From contig NC_064677.1 in the NCBI RefSeq assembly GCF_023278565.1, positions 6,386,001 to 6,450,000 on the forward strand: a DNA stretch of 64,000 bases, read 5' to 3'. This DNA is from Colletotrichum lupini. Taxonomy: Eukaryota > Ascomycota > Sordariomycetes > Glomerellales > Glomerellaceae. A program made the position numbers and the translations under genes. Each line of letters begins with the position of its first letter. Position 1 is the first letter of the stretch. Below the pieces are notes generated by a model, which was given only the letters and a program-made list of their open reading frames with translations, ran no database searches and had not been told where the DNA came from. This document shows, in pieces, positions 45,493 to 58,200 of this stretch.

Positions 45493-48400
45493 ATGCCCCA
45501 ATCATCGAAGTCTGACGCCAAGAGGAGGCATGTCACTACGGCATGCATTTCCTGTCGGGAAAGCAAGATCAAGGTATGCGTTGCCTTCCCCAGCCTTGTT
45601 CTCAAGTTTCCATCCTCCAGCTTCGATATCACGACGATGGCTTCAGGCTAGAACCTGTGGCATCCTAGTAACAAATTGTCAATAGTGTGACGGTGCAACT
45701 CCTTCATGCTCCAACTGCAGGACTAAGCACCGAGAGTGCCGTTACCAAGCCGGAGAGGACAAGCGCAAGTTAGATTCTCTTTGCAGTCTCTTGATTTCGA
45801 GCGTTTTGGTCAAGGCTTACAAACGCTAGACTATCACTGCGCGTCGCAGTCGAATTGCTGTCGAGTAGAGTCGACCACCTTTGCCAGTTTATCAATCAGA
45901 ATGGGCTACAACTCCCGCCTATGCCTTCAGAAGAGGCCAAAAGTCTGACACGGATACTAAACACTCTAGGCCTTTCGACGACCCAATTGGCTATAGAACG
46001 CGACAAAACACCACCGATTGACCCAGCTTTGTCCCTAGAGCCGCAAACATCAGCAGTCTGCGTCCCATCTAACAATACCATACTACCTCCAGATCAACTT
46101 CCCCTAGGCTTTTCACTACCTTTCGACCCGTCTTCCTTCAACTTAGGCAATGACGCGACCGTCGGGCTCGCACCACCGGTTCAAGACGGTTTGTTGAACT
46201 TAACAACGAGAGCGATTGCAGACTGGAAATGGAGCCCTTCTGAAAATGCCGATAACATCATCACAAATGGTGGTGGCATCGCCAGCGTCCAGACCCCCAG
46301 CCATCCTCTGTTGAGCACGTACTCCGGAGAGGCTGCTTTGAGCGACAATGAAGAGGACGATGCCGGCTCAGGCACAACGGAAGAGGACCTAGTCAACCAG
46401 TTATCTGATAGACTAGGGTCTCTCCAAATTGGTCCCAATGGTCATATCTCCTATTTCGGACCAACATCTAACTTTAGCTTGATGGAACTACCTGTGGGAG
46501 CCGATACTTTGGCTGTGGATCGAACCGTGCGCAACGATGGCCAAGAACACCTCGACAACATGGGCTACGGCAAACAGGTACCGCAAGATCTCGAAGATCA
46601 TCTGATCAACCTTTACTTCACATGGCAGGACCCCTTTCAGCATGTAGTCGACAGGACTCTCTACGACGAAGCGAAGCATAGTTGGCACGAGCGAGAGGAA
46701 GACACACCATATTATTCCGAGGCACTTAGAAATGCAATGTTAGTTCAAATATTGCTTCAACCTCTCAACTCTTTTGTTGCTTGATAATGCTAATTCTTTT
46801 GCAGGTGTTCGTTAGGGGCTACCTTCAAAACACGATATCACCCGAGCTTTATAACCTTCCCAAAGTCTCTTCCAGATTTCTTCGCCGCAAGAGCCAAGAC
46901 TCTTTTAGAGATCGAACTAGACTCGCCTTCCGTCTCTACGGTACAAGCAATGATTGTTCTTAGTAGCCATGAGATAGGCGCGAATAGGGACTCTCGCGGT
47001 TGGTTGTATAGTGGTATAGTCACCCCAGCTTATCACATGCGACATGTGTGAACTACGAGACAAGAGGAACTAACAGCTCTCGATCTAGCAATGGCGATTC
47101 GGCTCGTGTTTGATTTGGCATTACACAAGGATATGACACCGTACGTAAACAAGGGTGTTCTTAAACCCGCTGAAGCAGAGCTTCGTCGCGCTGTATTCTG
47201 GAGCGCATACACAATGGATCAGTAAGCTTCTGGCGCCGCTACCAACATTGTCGGGGCTGTGGTCTGACTCTACAAATTTTCAAGGACGCTCGGATTTTAC
47301 AGAGGTCGGCCTTTTCGTATCAGCATGGATGATATCACAGTTGGGAAACCAACAGAAGACTCATCAGATGGACGGATCGAGCAATGGCTTCCTTACGTTT
47401 CGCGCCTTAGCAGCGGCAACGCCCCAGTACCCATCCAGGATTATACTGAGGTCATCAGTCTATACCGCATAGAGTTGTGCGAAATCATGGCGCCTCTTGG
47501 TCACACGCTGTGAGTAAATCGCCCGAATAACAATGTTTCTGTCTGATTTAGTGGAACTAAATGCTCTTCTGGTAGATACGGCAACTCTCGGATTCCGCGG
47601 GACATATTACAGGCCAACAACGAGAAGATTGTTTCAATATTATTTGCTTGGAAGCAGAACCTGCCACGTACGATACAAGTCGATCTAGAAGACTCAGAGG
47701 GACCATTCCTTCCTCATTTTCTTCTGTTACAGTGAGTTTAAATCCACATTGTTGATTCCTGTCGTCATGCGGCTCTCGCTCACCTTTTTGTGCCCAGTAT
47801 GCAATACTATCAAAACGTGATACATTCCCATAGGCCGTGGATGTCGTCGAGCTACATTCAACCACAACCACCTCAAGGTCCCGGCTACATGCACGCGCAA
47901 CAAATGTGCATCGAGTCAGCAGCCGCAGTGGCAAAGCTGATCCTGATTTACGAACGCCAATACTCCCTCAAGCGAGTTCATATCCAAGGCGTGGCCATCA
48001 TCTTCTCTGCAGCCATCATACTCATCTCCGCATCTATATCCCGCCGCAGACGGAAGAGGACCGCGGAGACGGCGACACACTTGAGCGTATGCTTCCGGGC
48101 TTTGGAGGAGCTTTCAGGCACTTGGGAGTGCGCCAAGCGGTCTCGGGATTTTCTTCTCATGCTGCAACGTAAGTGGGAGTTGCGCTCTCGCCGACTGAGT
48201 CAATGTCCGTCACGTAACGCCATGCTACCGTCCGGCCTCGGCACCCTACGGCAGAGCGAGCAGGCGTCTCGGAAACGAGCGCGTACCGACAGTCCGGCCG
48301 GGTCGAAGAGCATAGGCAGTTTTCAGAGCATATCTCCTGTTCATCAAGGGGAGCAGCGAGAATACCACGAGGGCATTGATATGGACATGAGATTGGATCT

Positions 48401-48500
48401 TGACTGGGTGTTTGCCGCGGGAACACAGCCCATGCCAGGCAATTGGGACCAATTGCTGAATACGGATACGCTCTATTTCAATCCAAACAGAACAGGGTAA
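45493..48500 (+). CDS. Zn2Cys6 transcription factor with fungal-specific domain
   Basis: Eight exons: 45493-45573, 45686-45768, 45830-46738, 46805-47013, 47089-47221, 47285-47509, 47576-47731 and 47798-48500. All introns have GT-AG ends, and the joined frame is exactly 833 codons (832 aa). Residues 18-45 are a complete zinc cluster, CISCRESKIKCDG then CSNCRTKHREC, spanning the first intron, followed by the linker KRKLSLRVAVELLSSRV. The middle region (about 240-620) carries the fungal transcription-factor homology domain, including ALHKDMTPY, ELRRAVFWSAYTMDQ and GRPFRISMDDI. The layout resembles NirA-like regulators, but target genes are unknown. It acts in the nucleus. The intron 4 acceptor could lie 12 nt earlier in the same frame. 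The ATG is only 120 bp from truncated copia element C, so its original promoter may be lost. Confidence 0.9.
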
Positions 48501-48778
48501 CGTGTGGCATCCCCCGTAGTCGAGGATCACATAACGAATTTAGCTTGTCATCCTGGCGTGAGCTGAGTTGGGTCTTTGCGTGATACATGGGTGCTGGATT
48601 CGATGTCTCGCGCGACGCTGCTGGCCAAGCCACTCCTGCATGAAGTGGATATAATTGGACGCAAGGTCGTGACAGGGGCGCTTACGCCCAACACCCAGCT
48701 GGACAGGCAGGATTCCAGAGCCTCGCCAACCTCACGTCTGCACCTCAACACACTAACAGTCACTCATGCAAGATCACA

Positions 48779-50950
48779 ATGTCGTTTTCAGATGATCGGC
48801 TCTGTCGCAACTGCACCAAGCTAAATCTTCAGGCAGTCTTCGACCCGGCTCGTTTCGACGGTCTTCCGGCCATTGGCTCGGCTCAGAGTTACAAGACCAG
48901 CTGGACCAAATACATCCAGCATGTTGGAGACTGGAGACCACTCACCCGAGAGGATAGGATCAGTCAATACCCCCCAGGCATAATCCCAAGTTGCCCGTTC
49001 TGTGATTTGGTCTTCTCCATCGGCTTCAACCTGAACCGCTATCCGATGGCCGAGAAGGAGAAGATCATGTTAGCGATCCCCGCCAATCTGCTCTACAATT
49101 TTGCTGAGAAGGCGAAGCTTGGAGATGGCGGGGAACGTCCAGACTTCAACTCCGTACTCCTTCTCGTCATGAATCCCTCACACTACAAGACAGCATCCGC
49201 TCAGTACTTTGGCAATACCAGTGCTGGTGGCGGCTTGACAGCGTGGATCCGTTTCGCCCATCGAGAGGCGCCAGGAAGTCTGGTCTCTCTTGCATCCACT
49301 GCTATCTTGGAACCCACTCGACCTCTTCTGGACCTTCTGATGCAAGCTAGAGTCTTGCGCGAGGAAAGAATCGACTACGGCCTCGTTCGATCGTGGATAC
49401 ACTTATGCGAGAATCATCACGATGCATGTCGTACCAGCCCAGACTGGCAAACTCTCCCTCATTTCAAGCTCATAGACTGCGAGACCCGTCAAATCATCAA
49501 CACAGACCCAGCCACTAGGTATCGCTACGTAGCGTTGAGCTACGTTTGGGGAGTCGCGCCTCCAGACAAGTACACATACCCGTGTCTGCCGGACGACCTT
49601 CCGCCAGTCATTCAAGACGCCATGAGGGCCACCATCAAGCTCGGCTTCCGCTACATCTGGATTGACAGATACTGCATCTGGCAAGACGACGCAACTCACA
49701 AGATGAGTCAGGTGGAGAGGATGGACCAGATCTACGGCGCCGCAGAACTCAGCATCATCGCCATCGGCGCCAAAGACCCGAGCTACGGGCTGCCGGGCTT
49801 GTCTCTCGGCCGAACGCAACACGTTCCAATCACCAAAACAATCGGCGAGCAAGGAATCGTGACAAATTTCAGCCACCAGTGGCAACTAGACCAGATCTCC
49901 CGATCAAAGTGGTCCACGCGGGGGTGGACGTTCCAAGAGACGTGTCTGTCGAGGAGAAGACTCTACTTTTCCAACTATGAGGTCTCGTTTGAGTGCCACG
50001 ATATGATGTGCTTTGAACACCTCACGCGTCCTCTTGCTTTGCAGGGGAATCTGGAGCACCACGAGAGGCCCGAGTGGACTCTCCTCAACACCCCAGACGG
50101 TGTCTGGGCTATACTTCAAAAGTACTGCGATCGCCAGCTGACATACTCGAGCGACAGACTCGCTGCTGTATCTGGAGTGTTGAAGAAGTGGTCACGAGTC
50201 AATCCAGGATGCTTTTCGTACTGGGGCATCCCGATAGTCGCCTCCGGCTGGCTGGTAGTAGACGCCACTGCTTCGAGACGCGCCTTTCTCGCTGGACTCC
50301 AATGGGAGATTCGGCCTGAAGGAAAGAACTATGCCAGGTTGGCAGGTTTTCCCAGCTGGTCGTGGGTATCCCAGAATGGGAAGACGTTGTTTGGTCATCA
50401 CGGCTACTTCCATCTGAGGCCTCCCAAGTTAGTGGAACTTACAGAAAATTTTGACTCAGAGGTTTGGGTAGAAACGCCTCAGGGTAACATGGTTGAATGG
50501 GCCGACTTCTTTGAGACTGGTGGTCTTGGTTCGTCAATCATGCAATGTACCAGGTATCTTCACATCGAACGCTGGTCATTCCAGACTGGGCCCCTCTGCT
50601 ATCGGAAGATCAAACGGCGTTCAGGCACCTCGCACGACGACATGTTCTATCTCCCAACAACACGCAAACCCTCTGATGGAAAAGGAGAGTTTGTTATCAA
50701 GTTCACACCAGACTTCGGATACGAAGATACCTTCCTCGACCGAAAACTTACGGCAATATGCTTCTCGCCTTTGGAGCACGCAACGTGCGCTATAGTTCTT
50801 GAGTCTGTCCCTGGCCTCACGGTGAGAATAGGGTTACTAGCATTTATGAGGATCGAAGATTTGGGTTCACACGAATCGCAAATTGCTGAGAATCTGCCTT
50901 TTTCTGGCCTTCCATTCGTTCCGCAGAGGCGTCGTTTCCGGTTGGGATAA
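48779..50950 (+). CDS. HET-domain (heterokaryon incompatibility-type) protein
   Basis: Intronless, 723 aa, ATG at 48779. The N-terminus has cysteine pairs C9/C12 and C72/C75, common in this protein group and possibly metal-binding. The HET domain spans about residues 250-387 with its three hallmark blocks: YVALSYVWG (250-258), RYIWIDRYCIWQ (291-302) and STRGWTFQE (379-387). The C-terminal 330 residues have no domain I recognise apart from a short FPSWSW motif typical of HET proteins. The family triggers cell death when unlike hyphae fuse, and many members have unknown partners; role here is inferred from family only. It is cytosolic (no signal or membrane segment). It starts 279 bp after the transcription factor on the same strand and ends 306 bp before a hAT transposon. 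Confidence 0.93.
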   Translation: MSFSDDRLCRNCTKLNLQAVFDPARFDGLPAIGSAQSYKTSWTKYIQHVGDWRPLTREDRISQYPPGIIPSCPFCDLVFSIGFNLNRYPMAEKEKIMLAIPANLLYNFAEKAKLGDGGERPDFNSVLLLVMNPSHYKTASAQYFGNTSAGGGLTAWIRFAHREAPGSLVSLASTAILEPTRPLLDLLMQARVLREERIDYGLVRSWIHLCENHHDACRTSPDWQTLPHFKLIDCETRQIINTDPATRYRYVALSYVWGVAPPDKYTYPCLPDDLPPVIQDAMRATIKLGFRYIWIDRYCIWQDDATHKMSQVERMDQIYGAAELSIIAIGAKDPSYGLPGLSLGRTQHVPITKTIGEQGIVTNFSHQWQLDQISRSKWSTRGWTFQETCLSRRRLYFSNYEVSFECHDMMCFEHLTRPLALQGNLEHHERPEWTLLNTPDGVWAILQKYCDRQLTYSSDRLAAVSGVLKKWSRVNPGCFSYWGIPIVASGWLVVDATASRRAFLAGLQWEIRPEGKNYARLAGFPSWSWVSQNGKTLFGHHGYFHLRPPKLVELTENFDSEVWVETPQGNMVEWADFFETGGLGSSIMQCTRYLHIERWSFQTGPLCYRKIKRRSGTSHDDMFYLPTTRKPSDGKGEFVIKFTPDFGYEDTFLDRKLTAICFSPLEHATCAIVLESVPGLTVRIGLLAFMRIEDLGSHESQIAENLPFSGLPFVPQRRRFRLG

Positions 50951-51256
50951 GTATAGGGTAGGAAGACTCTTTCTTTTCAACCTAATCTGTACTCTCGTCA
51001 ATAGCAGCTTTCGACAGTTTGTAGCTTCAATGAGACCTCTATTGTGATCAACGGAATATGTCTGCTACCTAGTCTAGAGAGACCTCTCTGCTGAGCAACT
51101 GGACATTCTCTAGGTACTATTGAACACAACGTTGTGTAGTCAATTTACTCTTTTTTTAATAAGGTTTAAATCCTAACTACTCTTCATTATACGTTGCTAG
51201 TCCCTCCCAAGCGTATGGAAGCTCTCCTTAGAGGCATATCAACCTCATAAACTCCC
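50951..51256. other. 3' flank of the HET gene and end of the Clr5 gene
   Basis: Normal composition without another gene. It contains the probable TGA stop of the minus-strand Clr5 gene (51245-51247) and the left copy of the 8-bp target site AAACTCCC (51249-51256) of the hAT element. Confidence 0.55.
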
Positions 51257-54200
51257 CAGCGCTTATACCCATTTAAATTAATCAAACAAATAAGTCAAAC
51301 AAACAGTCAAATATAGGAATTTCAGCAAGTCAAATAATCAAATATCATAAGGCCCTATATTTAACATATTTAATTAAATATAAGGTCGCCCGGAAAAAAG
51401 AAAATCCGGGGCCGGGCTAATTAAAAATCGATATTCCTAACTATACCCTATAGAAGTTTATAATTAAGAATATAAATACCCAGAGCGGGATTCGAACCCG
51501 CGACTCCTTACTTACGATTATAAGTTCGGTATTATACTACTTAATTAAATAGATTATTAATAATTATTATAAAAAAAAAGCCTAAGTATTATAGAGCCCT
51601 AAATTTAGCATTTTACTATATCTAGGAATCTAAAAAACCTCTAGTACCCCCTTTTTTTAATATTAATAAAACTAACGAAGTTACGCACTATTACTTCTAA
51701 CCCTTTATAACTACTATAATTATTGTTAATATTAATTAAATTATATATTAATCGATTTACTATATTATAATTAATTAATTAATAATAAGTCGTACGATTT
51801 TTAGTACGTAGCCGCTATTTCGGATTACTTCGTAGCTATAGACTCTAACTAACGCTAGCTTTGTATTATTAACTAATTTTAATAATCGTAATAGCCTCCT
51901 CGCCTTTTTAAAAATAATTTAAAAAAAAAGGACTTTTATTAATAATAATTTAATATTATAAAAGGGCGCAAGGCTAAGGAAGTCGTAGATCTGTTTAGAG
52001 GGGGTCTTTGCTCAAAAGATTTATAATAAAAATATTTAAAGTAAAGTCTTTTAGTTTTATCGTTATTATAATAAAATAAGTATCGTTACTTATTTTAAAA
52101 TAGTAATTACGAGCTTAGTAACGGCTTACTTAAGGTTAAAATACTAAGTAATAAATCTAAGCTTTAGTAAGTTATTATATTTATTAAAATCTTTTAAGTA
52201 TAACTTTATGCCGAAGAGATAAAAACTTACTTTTAGTACTATTATAAAGGGCTAAGTAATAAAAATTAAAGAATTAGTAATTAGGTATATTATTAATAAT
52301 AATAGCCTATTTATAACTTTCTATAATCCTTACCTCCGGGCCCTCCTTTATTAATTAGATTATAATACTATTAACGAACTCTTATTATTATACGGAAATA
52401 TAAAAAAGGAGCTAAGCAAGATCTTTACTAAAAAAAAAATATAATTAGGGTAGAGATCCGGAGGTTAATAATAAAAGTCTACCTATTATTCGATCTATAG
52501 ACCTTGCTAATGTAGAATACTATTATCGCTATTTTTACTTACTTTTTAAACTATACTAAGTAATAAATATAATACCTTATTACTCTACGATAATAGCATA
52601 GTACCTATAATAGGGCTAATATTACTTAGACTATAAAATTAGTAATAAACGACTAAGAATTAAGTAACTAAATTAGAGTAGTTATTTATAATAATACCTT
52701 AAATAACGACACTTACCTAGGTTACTTATATCCTATATTATCTTATACTTATACTTAAAAACATATTCTTAACTAGAGGATAAGGTATTACGGTCACATT
52801 CTTAACCTCGTTAACAGGGCCTTTTTATTTAGTAATAATAAAGAGGTATTTAAATAAGAATTAGATATATTAATTAATACTAAGTAACTTTAAAAAGATC
52901 TTAACCTCTAGCGCATAAGGGGCCTTATTAATAAGCTTCGGAACGTTATTAAATTTATTCGCTCGTCGCTTTAATAATATAAGGCCTTTTTTAAAGTTAG
53001 TAATAAAACCGACGAGAACGATATATTTACTCTTTTTAAAAAGTCGTTATAAAAGCTTATACTAACGCTTAATAACGATATAAAATAGAATTCGATATAC
53101 CTTATAATATAGCGCTCTTTATAAAAGAAAAAGCAAATCTATACCTTCTTAGTAACTAGTTGAGCTTATAAAGATCTAAAATAACGGATCCCTATCGAGG
53201 ACGTTTTTAATAATAATAATTAGTAACTACTAGCCGAGCTAAAAGTAGTACTTAAACTACTTTACCTCTAGATAATAAAATACTAAGGCTAGGGTAAAAG
53301 AGACGGTTATAACCGTTTATAAAAAATAATAATAGGTCTCGAGTACCTTATTAACTATTTTAAAAAGTAAAAGAAGTTATATAATAAACCTTTTAAAAAA
53401 AAATAGATCTTACGGCTTCTTAAATCGTAGCGTTATAATCGTAATTAATGTAAATAATACTACCTCGTTAGTAGTTAGCTCGTCGTTAATTTATATCCTA
53501 ACCTCTTTCTTAACCTCTAACCTTAAGTAGTATCCCTCGTTATATTTAGTCTAAATATATACTTAGAGAGCGAGTAGAGCTACTTTTTAATAATAATTTT
53601 AACTCGCGAGGATACTTCTAACTATTAGTTATTAATACTTAATAAGTCCTTAATAAGTATTATATTAAGTTAGGTAACTCTTTACTCTATATTATAATAA
53701 TTATTCTTTACCCTAAGTAAAGATTAAGATAGCTAGAAAAGAGGTAGGATATGCCTAAGCAGAGCTACTAGCTATTTAATATAAAAAAGGGACTTTATAA
53801 TTATTAATAAAAATAATATATAAACGAGATAGTAAGTCCTCCTCCTTTTTGTTATCTAAGTCCTCCTCTTTTATTACGATAGTTATAAGCTATTTTTAAT
53901 ACCCTTACGATTCTAAAGAGTATTATAAAAAACTCGTAGTACTAGTAATAATTAATATTTTAAATAATAAACGTAGTAATTAACTACGCGCCTAAGCTTA
54001 ATTAATATTACTTATAAATTATCCCTTAGCTAGTCCTTAACTTAATTTAATAGTAAATTAACTATTAGCTAACCTATTTAACGTTAAGTAAGCTTATGCT
54101 TAATATTTTTACGATCCTTATAATAGTAATAAACTACGAGAGGATATTTAGCCTCGTAAAGTTAACTTTAACTTTATAATAATTATTAATAAGATCCTCT

Positions 54201-54469
54201 ACGCTAAAAGAGGTTTAATATTTTAAGAACTAGCTTCGTAGCGGTATTATAGAAGTAAGAGGTTAATTTTTTAATTAGAAAAGCTAATCGAAGTAAAGTC
54301 TATAAGTTAGTATTATAAGGACTTTCGCAATAGCTTCATTTAATTCCTAATTAGGAAATCAGTCAAATCTATTAATTAATTATTAAATAATCAAATATAG
54401 CGCGAGAAATAAGCCAAACAATCAAATACGAACCTTATATTTAATTTATTTATATAGGTATAAGCGCTA
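51257..54469 (+). mobile_element. RIP-mutated hAT DNA transposon
   Basis: Total 3,213 bp with terminal inverted repeats CAGCGCTTATACC (51257-51269; 54457-54469 with one G-to-A change), flanked by the 8-bp target site AAACTCCC/GAACTCCC (51249-51256, 54470-54477). An 8-bp duplication and CAG-type tips are hAT features. Subterminal GTCAAA and AATCAAATA motifs recur near both ends. The plus strand near 52678-52720 reads a NNTLNNDTYL string, as in the transposase TDNAxxNDTCL motif, and near 52790-52860 reads RIRYYGHILNLVNRAFLF, as in the family's RIRCxGHILNL block. Stops are frequent, so it is dead. It inserted at the very 3' end of the Clr5 gene. Confidence 0.88.
51477..51554 (-). tRNA. Degenerate tRNA-like sequence inside the hAT element
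   Basis: On the minus strand there is a perfect T arm (5-bp stem GCGGG/CCCGC around TTCGAAT, a good B box), a 4-bp D stem ATTA/TAAT with an A-box-like sequence, and an acceptor stem with about 5 of 7 pairs and discriminator A. The anticodon arm around CTTATAATC is imperfect and the variable region is long (about 12 nt), so identity is uncertain (the loop could suggest an Ile TAT origin). The D and anticodon half looks C-to-T/G-to-A degraded. I read it as a tRNA pseudogene or the head of a tRNA-derived short element, and not a working tRNA. Confidence 0.45.
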
Positions 54470-54995
54470 GAACTCCCGAACGCATCCTTGGAGCCCGTTT
54501 GTTTATGCACATCCACCTGAAGACACTCCAGAGCCTCCACGTATGCAGACTGGGCCCCCATCCTCGCCTCCATTTCCTTCGCGGTGGAAGCGGCCATGCT
54601 CAAGACAGCCTGTAAGCGGGCCTTTGCAGTGAAGCGAACGAGATTGTCCCAGATCAAGCTGAGGGGGTGATGTTCGCCAAATATGGCCTGGTGCATCCTA
54701 CACACAAAGACAAGGAGCGACTCCGCGAGGTTGGGTTCCAGGTCGAAGATGTCGTGGAATGTTAGTAATAGCAACTCGGGGTCTTGTTCTCTTATAAGAT
54801 GCTTCAAAAAATCAAGTTGCTTGTTGAGAAGGCGGAAGGCAGCAGTTGTTTCCTCGCTGCTCAGCAGTACGTGTACGTCGGCCATGTCATTATGCCACTT
54901 CCGGACCCTTTGCCTGGCTGGTTTACCGTTTGGTCCGTAGAGAACACGCCCGTCAATGGCTACTAAACCTATTTCAAATGCCCCATTAAGGTAGG

Positions 54996-55220
54996 TGTTA
55001 GTATACACGTAGGCAGGTTAGACCTTTTGGTTGCGACTAGGTCAATAGGTTAGTATAGGTCTATTGCGTATATATAAGAGGGGAAGATCGTAGGTAGAGC
55101 CCGCGGTCCCTTAGTAGGTATAAGTAAGTAAAAGGGTCCGTTTATACGGGCCCAGACTACCTACTTACTACCCCTACCTAACTACCTAATAGGGCCCCTT
55201 TTCTACCTTATAATCTAATA
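54996..55220 (-). repeat. 3' LTR of element D
   Basis: 225 bp, preceded by target-site copy GTAGG. It is a direct repeat of 61683-61907 with C/T and G/A differences. Confidence 0.92.
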
Positions 55221-58200
55221 TTAATAGTCTTCTATTTTTATAATAAAAAAGGCTAGAATAGGGGCTAGGTCCCCCGCTAATAAGAACTAGTAATAGAATT
55301 TATAATTAATTCCCTATTTAAAAATACCTAAAGCCGTATACTAAAATTTTAATATAGCTTTTATTATAATTATTTATATAAAAATTTTAGTATCCCCTCT
55401 TTCTAATTACTTCTTAATCCTCTAATATATATAATTTATATACCTAAACTCTTTAAAAGTTATTAAATTTAGTATAATTAAAAAAGAGCTTTTTATTAGT
55501 CTAATTACGCCCTAAATACGTGCGTTTCTCTTTAAACCGAAGCTTAAGAAGTATATACGTTCGCTAAACGACTTATTATTTATAATATACTACTATTTTA
55601 ACTACGTATTACTTATCCTTTTATCTTAACTATAATAATTCCTTTACTAACGAATCGTTCGAGGGACTTATTTAGTATACTTTTTATAAACCCGTTAGTT
55701 AGGTTATTATCGCTACTAATCTAATAGATTTTATAAAGCTCGCAGCGTTTATATAATTACCTAAGTACTATAATATTTATTATAAGGCGCTTTTCTTTCG
55801 TAATACCTAGCTTAATAAGGTATTTATATAGTAAGTATAAATCTATATAAACTATAATAGGGATCTTTAGAACGTTAAGTTATTTAGTAATAAGGTCTAA
55901 GGTAGTTAAAATAGTATAAGTAACGTTAATATTTACGACTATTTTATAGATTTTTAATATTAATATACTCTAAGTAATCCTTTTACTCTTCGTAAAGCTA
56001 TAATAAATAATATTATTATTAATTATAAAGCTCTCGTTAGTCTATTTTTTATTCACAAGAATAATAATATAACTTAGTTATGAGGTATAATTAGCGTTAT
56101 TTACGAATAACCTATTTATAAAAACGAAGAGTTTAGCTATAATTAGATCTAATAATATAAATATAAGCCCTTAGTCTAAGTAATCTATTTATTATTTAAT
56201 ATAACGGTTTAGCGTAGCGTAGTTAATAAACGACGGATTTATTTAGTATTAAGTAGTAAACGACGTATTAAAAGCTATTTTTAATTAGTAAATTAATATA
56301 ATATAGGTACTTCGAGCTCGCTACTTAACGAATTATTATTTAGTATTTAATACCGAGGGGTTAACTTACTTAAGCTTCTTCCCTTAGTTCTTTTATCTAA
56401 GCACTATATTAATACTTTTTAATAAAATAATCTTATTATTAAAAATAAGTAGCTCGTTGGCCGATAGTTATTATTTTAATTTAGCTAATAGCTTAGCGCG
56501 CTTAAGCTCGGTTTTTTTTTTAATTAAAAGTCTTATTTAATAGTTTAATAATATTATCGGTTTATATACTAATAATACTAAATAATCCGCTTTTTCCTAT
56601 CGAGATTAGTAAGTATAGATCGAACGTAGATATTATTATCTAAAGCATTTTTAAATAATACTTATTATATATTACTTATTAATAAATACTAGATTTTATA
56701 AGACTATATAATAACTATATAACATATAAAATAGTACCCTTAGGGTATAAATAACGGATCTAAGTTAGTAATTAAATAAAAACCTTATAATAAAGAGGTT
56801 AACTCGATTATATATATACTTAAATAATATTTTATAGCTAAATAACGTAGCCTTTTTAAATTAGGGTCGGGGCTAGGGCGAGGATTAGATATTAACTAAT
56901 TCTTTAAATTATTAATAACTACGTAAAAATCTCTTTCTTCCCCTTATTATTATACTCTTATATAACTAAGTAAGACTTTTTAATAAAGTTAAATCCTAAG
57001 TTCTTAATCTTATTAACGAATTGAGACTTAAATATCCTTATATCTTTATATTTAGGGCTAAGTTAAATAAATTTAATTACCCCTCTTTTTACTAGTCCTA
57101 AAAGCTCTTTATTAATAAATTTTATAAAAAGTACTCTTAGGGTAATAATAATACCCTTATTATAGAGCTTAGTAACTAGCTTAAAATTTACCTCTTTTTT
57201 AAATATAAAATAAGTTATAGTTATAAAAATATTACTATAGCCGCGCCGTATTAATATTTTTCTAATCCTCTTATTTTATAATAAAAGGTTGTTATTAATT
57301 ATAACGACGATCTTATTAAGGACTTTATTTATAGTAATACTATTATTAGTTAGCTAGTTAATTACGGGGATTAGTAAGTAGTTAACGTACTCTATTATTA
57401 TAACTAGCGGCTCGGGGTCGACCTCTTTTAAATACTAGGGTTTAATTATAATAGCCTAGAAGCTTATTAAGCCATAAGGTAATTTTATTACGTAAGTAAT
57501 ACTATTTATTAAAACGAGCTTAAATAGGCCTTTCTATCCCTTACCTTCTTACTAGACTTTAATATTTAACTATAATAATAAATTAATAATATAAGAGATA
57601 TTTAATCCGTTTTAAATAGCTAGTACCTCGCTTACTTACTTATTAATATAAAGTCTACGGACTTCCCTTATTACTTTCTTAACTACTTCTATACGTTAGG
57701 TAATATTTAGTAACGGTAAAGATTTGTTAGAAGTGCGTAGAAAAGCTCCGAAAATAAGGAGTATAAGAACGAGGCTATTTAGGCTAATTATATCGTTAAC
57801 TACCTTAATTACGGCCTAAAGTATAGCCTCTACGCTTATTAATAAGTACTTATTTTAAATAATATCGTATACCTTTTTAAGTACCGCATAGTATTTCTTA
57901 GCCTTATTAATACTATTATAAGCTTCGATAAGTACTTTTTTAACTTTAATAAATATAGATTTAATAAAAGATTTAAACTCTATAGTACTAAAGTTCTTAT
58001 TAGTATTTATAATAATCTAGTCCGGCGGACCGAGGTAGACGTCGATTTAATATAACTAAAGAGCCTCTTATATATACTTCGTAGTTATATCCGCGAGGAA
58101 CCTTATTACTTAGAAAGAAGTAGTAGTATTAATAACATAAAGCACTAGTTAGTTAGTACCTTTATAATTTATTAAGTATATTATATTAATTACGACTTTA

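Noticed and set aside
51388..51417. GCCCGG/CCGGGC hairpin as a terminator
   Set aside because: It lies inside a dead hAT element in a eukaryote; it is noted only as a neighbour of the tRNA-like module.
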